A stretch of 8,926 nucleotides of DNA from Prevotella sp. (lineage in GTDB: Bacteria; Bacteroidota; Bacteroidia; Bacteroidales; Bacteroidaceae): positions 1-8,926 of the forward strand of contig JAJPYV010000013.1 of assembly GCA_021204735.1 (NCBI GenBank), given 5' to 3'. Below are positions 5,808 through 8,926 of this stretch, piece after piece; the first letter of the stretch is position 1, and the number at the start of each line of letters is the position of its first letter. The translations under genes and the position numbers were made by a program. The notes beneath the pieces are model-generated. The model saw only the letters and a list, made by a program, of their open reading frames with translations. It ran no database searches and was not told the DNA's origin.

Positions 5808-8183
5808 TCATCCGATAACCTTGAAACGCGCAAATTTCAACAGAAGTTGTTTTACACCAGCGTTCTTGAACTGTACGGTGGCTTTAAGATTCTCGCCCGT
5901 GCCTTCGAGTTTTATCACCGTCCCCAATCCGAAACGCTCATGCTCTATTACACTGTTCTCCTTGATATTAGTGGTAACATAACTGCTGTTTTTTGGTTTG
6001 GAACTGCCTGCGGCGGCAGCCTGCAATCGTTTGAAACGTGGGGAGAAGGTGTCTGAAATGGGCTTTTCCTCAAAGTGAGTTGCTTCACGTGGTTTGGGGT
6101 CTGCCTTAAACTGTGTAGCAACAGGACGGCTGTTCTGATAACGGTTATCTGATTGGAAAAATGACGGTTTGGTATTGAATGGGTTTGTCTGTCTCATGAA
6201 CAGGTCTTTCGCATCATCAACCTGAATTAGTCGTGGGTCAATGTCTTTGATGAACCTGCTTGGCGACTGCATTTCCATATTTCCATAGTGATAACGGTTT
6301 TTTGCGAATGTGAGAATGCAATGCTCTTTGGCACGTGTTATTGCGACATAGAGCAATCGCCGCTCTTCTTCTAATTCCCTACGACTGTTAAGAGAAAGCA
6401 CATTCGGGAAAATGTTCTCCTCAAGTCCTACAATGAATACCGTGGGAAATTCAAGTCCCTTGGCACTGTGTACTGTCATAAGGGAGACCCGGTCGGTTCC
6501 AGCATTATCATCACTGTCAAGGTCGGTCTGCAAGGAAACCTCCTGCAGAAAATCATACAAACTGACTTCCTCTTGCCGTCCTTCCTCCTGTCTGCTTTCA
6601 ACAAATTCCTTGATACTATTGAGAAGTTCCTCTACATTCTCCTGGCGTGACACGTTCTCTGGTGTCTTATCTGAGTAGATGTCTGCGGAAATACCACTGC
6701 TCTTCACTATTTCCATACCTAATGTGTAAGCATCTGTCATCGGGAACTTACTGATATAGCCTGTTATAAGTTCTTTAAATTCATGGAGTTTGGTAAGTGT
6801 TGCCTTACTTACAGATAGTCCATATTGCCCAGGCGAGCAGATTACTGTCCACAAACTGACTCCATTTAACGAAGCAATACCTGCGATTTTGGCTACCGTG
6901 GTGTCTCCGAGTCCTCGCTTTGGATAGTTGATTATTCGTTTGAATGCCTCCTCGTCGTCAGGATTTACCACTATTCGGAAATATGCTAAAATATCCTTTA
7001 TCTCTTTTCGCTGGTAGAATGCCAAACCGCCATAGATGCGGTAGGGGATGTTTGATTTCAGCATAGCTTCCTCAAAACTGCGGCTTTGTGAGTTAGTGCG
7101 GTACAACACGGCAAAGTCGCTGTACTCACATCTGTCTTCTTTTTTGATTCTCTTTATCTCATTGCAGACAATAATTGCCTCCTCACGGTCGCTGTACGAA
7201 GGTTTCAATAACAGTTTTTCTCCTTCATCATTACGACTGTACACATCTTTTGGTATCTGTCGCTCATTGTGCTTGATAAGACTGTTTGCAGCCTCCACGA
7301 TACGCTGTGTACTACGGTAGTTGCGCTCCAACTTGAACAGTCGCATGTCGGAGAATGACTTCTCAAAATCGAGGATGTTGTCGATATTTGCTCCTCGGAA
7401 AGCGTAAATACTTTGGGCATCATCACCTACGGCACATACAAGTTGACGCTCCTTTGACAGTTGCCATACGATTTTCTGTTGTACGGAGTTGGTGTCCTGA
7501 TATTCGTCCACGAGGATGTAGTTGAACCGTTCAGCATATTTCTGACGGACATCCTCATGCTCGTTGAATAGGGTGTAGGTGTTGGTGAGTAGGTCATCAA
7601 AGTCCATTGCATTCGCTTTCTTGCACCGTGCACAATAGGCGGAATAAATCATTCCCATTGCAGGGACATGTTGACTTGCATCACGCTCTGTCAGGCTTGT
7701 CATCTGCACGTATAAATCGGGGAGTATCAAATGGTTTTTCGCCATACTTATCCTCGAATGTACACCAGCTGGCTTATACAGTTTGTCATCAAGTTGCAGT
7801 TCCCTGATGATTGTCTTAATCAGACTACGGGAGTCGGCTTCATCGTATATGGTGAAATTCTGTGAATATCCGATTTTCTCCGCCTCGACACGCAGGATAC
7901 GTGAGAAAATACTGTGGAACGTTCCCATATAGAGATATTTTGCCAATTCCTCACCCACCAATGCTCCGATGCGTTGTTTCATCTCGTTGGCTGCCTTGTT
8001 GGTGAATGTCAGGGCAAGGATATTCCACGGCTTCATCCCCATACTGAGCAGATAGGCGATTTTGTAAGTCAATACTCGTGTCTTGCCCGATCCTGCGCCG
8101 GCAATCACCAACGAGGGACCACTGCAATATTCTACTGCCTTGCGCTGACTTTCATTCAGTTGTTCGAGGAAATCGATATTCAT
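5808..8183 (-). CDS. pcrA: ATP-dependent DNA helicase, PcrA/UvrD type
   Basis: A 791-residue superfamily 1A 3'-5' DNA helicase for nucleotide excision repair, mismatch repair and clearing of stalled replication or transcription complexes. All motifs are intact in order: Q motif LNESQRKAV (9-17), Walker A GAGSGKT (29-35), Ia LALTFTNKAANEM, Ib GTFHS (87-91), Walker B VDEYQDTN (225-232), III VGDDAQSIYAFRGA (252-265), IV LERNYRST (285-292), V VHSAKGLEF (571-579) and VI EERRLLYVAITRAKE (606-620). A low-complexity linker (about 655-740) leads to the C-terminal Tudor-like domain (EHERFGLGTVIKLEG to FKNAGVKQLLLKFA) characteristic of PcrA/UvrD; this domain contacts RNA polymerase in studied homologues. 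Length is slightly above the E. coli protein (720 aa). The start ATG at 8183 fits the family N-terminus. It follows mtgA by 24 nt without a promoter. The name uvrD is equally usable. Confidence 0.95.
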   Translation of the reverse strand: MNIDFLEQLNESQRKAVEYCSGPSLVIAGAGSGKTRVLTYKIAYLLSMGMKPWNILALTFTNKAANEMKQRIGALVGEELAKYLYMGTFHSIFSRILRVEAEKIGYSQNFTIYDEADSRSLIKTIIRELQLDDKLYKPAGVHSRISMAKNHLILPDLYVQMTSLTERDASQHVPAMGMIYSAYCARCKKANAMDFDDLLTNTYTLFNEHEDVRQKYAERFNYILVDEYQDTNSVQQKIVWQLSKERQLVCAVGDDAQSIYAFRGANIDNILDFEKSFSDMRLFKLERNYRSTQRIVEAANSLIKHNERQIPKDVYSRNDEGEKLLLKPSYSDREEAIIVCNEIKRIKKEDRCEYSDFAVLYRTNSQSRSFEEAMLKSNIPYRIYGGLAFYQRKEIKDILAYFRIVVNPDDEEAFKRIINYPKRGLGDTTVAKIAGIASLNGVSLWTVICSPGQYGLSVSKATLTKLHEFKELITGYISKFPMTDAYTLGMEIVKSSGISADIYSDKTPENVSRQENVEELLNSIKEFVESRQEEGRQEEVSLYDFLQEVSLQTDLDSDDNAGTDRVSLMTVHSAKGLEFPTVFIVGLEENIFPNVLSLNSRRELEEERRLLYVAITRAKEHCILTFAKNRYHYGNMEMQSPSRFIKDIDPRLIQVDDAKDLFMRQTNPFNTKPSFFQSDNRYQNSRPVATQFKADPKPREATHFEEKPISDTFSPRFKRLQAAAAGSSKPKNSSYVTTNIKENSVIEHERFGLGTVIKLEGTGENLKATVQFKNAGVKQLLLKFARFKVIG

Positions 8184-8207
8184 TTTTGAGTCTTGTTTGT
8201 CGTTGTG

Positions 8208-8926
8208 TTATTTTTTATTTTTGTAAATGCCACCGGAAGTAGTATTTGGGTCAATATCCTGGCCTTCCATAGGGAATGAGGGGATGAACTTCATCTGTTG
8301 CTCTATCTGTCTCTTGCGTTTCAACATGTAATCACTTGGAGCGGCGGAGTTGTATATCAATGGGTTGGGCAATGTGGCTGCGATAAGGGCACACTCGCTT
8401 CTGAATAAATCCACTGCGTCCTTACCGAAATTGTCCTCGGCAACGGCCTGCACTCCGTATATGCCTTTTCCCATCTCTATTGAATTGAGATACACTTCCA
8501 TTATCCTTTGCTTGCTCCACATAAATTCGATGAGTACAGTGAAATAGGCTTCCAATCCTTTTCTTAACCATGACCTGCCTGGCCATAGGAATACGTTTTT
8601 TGCTGTTTGCTGAGAAATGGTACTGGCACCTAATTTCTTGCTGCTGTTTTTGTTGTGCTTTGCTGCTTTTTCTATGGCTTTATAGTCAAATCCGTGGTGG
8701 ATGAGGAAACGTTGGTCCTCGCTCGCCATTACCGCTACTGGCATGTGCTGGGATATCTTGTTCAACGACACCCAACTGTGGTGCAGTTTTATGTGTTCGC
8801 CATTCTTCACCTGTTCCACACAGCGTATGAACATCAACGGTGTGAAATACACAGGGATGAAACGTAATGCCACAACAGCAAGAATGGTGGAGCCGAAAAA
8901 GACTACCACCATCCATCGTATAATGC
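8208..8926 (-). CDS. mtgA: Monofunctional peptidoglycan glycosyltransferase, 5' partial
   Basis: A family GT51 transglycosylase that polymerises lipid II into glycan strands at the inner membrane, without a transpeptidase domain. The frame stays open to the window edge (residues IIRW precede the Met at 8912), so the true start lies outside; the basic start of the membrane anchor is probably missing. Counting from the Met at 8912: transmembrane anchor about 1-20, catalytic motif EDQRF (65-69, with general base Glu65), motif 2 GASTISQQTAKNVFLW (95-110), RKGLEAYFTVLIE (117-129), KQRIMEVYLNSIEMGKGIYG (134-153) and ALIAATLPNP (175-184). The C-terminus ends with a short polar tail (GGIYKNKK). The visible 234 residues cover the whole catalytic domain. 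It is the first visible gene of the mtgA-pcrA-phytase-like unit; its promoter would lie right of the window. Confidence 0.93.
   Translation of the reverse strand, partial: IIRWMVVVFFGSTILAVVALRFIPVYFTPLMFIRCVEQVKNGEHIKLHHSWVSLNKISQHMPVAVMASEDQRFLIHHGFDYKAIEKAAKHNKNSSKKLGASTISQQTAKNVFLWPGRSWLRKGLEAYFTVLIEFMWSKQRIMEVYLNSIEMGKGIYGVQAVAEDNFGKDAVDLFRSECALIAATLPNPLIYNSAAPSDYMLKRKRQIEQQMKFIPSFPMEGQDIDPNTTSGGIYKNKK

Overview
The window looks like ordinary chromosome from a member of the Bacteroidales, most likely Prevotella/Segatella or a close relative. This is inferred from several signs. Two promoters match the Bacteroidetes housekeeping consensus (TTTG, 20 nt, TAnnTTTG). Shine-Dalgarno sequences are largely absent. 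One lipoprotein carries an acidic export tag after its lipobox cysteine. One methyltransferase belongs to a THUMP-like family typical of Bacteroidetes. I saw no rRNA, tRNA, CRISPR array, transposase, integrase or other clear mobile-element gene.

Layout, left to right. Positions 1-370 hold no convincing gene but contain several perfect inverted repeats, the only unexplained structure in the window. A plus-strand gene (371-1351) encodes a probable surface lipoprotein made of two related lipocalin-like repeats, and it ends in a clear hairpin terminator. A second plus-strand gene (1445-2788) encodes a MATE-family efflux transporter; its promoter sits so close to the ATG that the mRNA should be almost leaderless. 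All remaining genes are on the minus strand. The first minus-strand unit has its own consensus promoter at 4704-4735 and encodes a secreted D-Ala-D-Ala dipeptidase-like M15 peptidase (4027-4683). This is followed, through a 4-nt ATGA overlap, by a SAM-dependent methyltransferase with a THUMP-like C-terminus (2792-4030). That gene converges on the MATE gene with only 3 nt between the stop codons.

The second minus-strand unit enters from the right edge: a monofunctional peptidoglycan glycosyltransferase (mtgA, 5' end outside the window), a PcrA/UvrD-type helicase, and a secreted phytase-like esterase-family beta-propeller protein. The gaps between these three are about 25 nt and I see no internal promoter, so they probably form one transcript.

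Functionally this is a housekeeping neighbourhood: cell-wall synthesis (MtgA), D-Ala-D-Ala turnover (dipeptidase), DNA repair (PcrA), RNA modification (methyltransferase, inferred) and drug export (MATE). I found no clear new defence or mobile system. The points most worth a second look are the inverted-repeat cluster at 132-307, the duplicated-domain surface lipoprotein it precedes, and the near-leaderless MATE mRNA.
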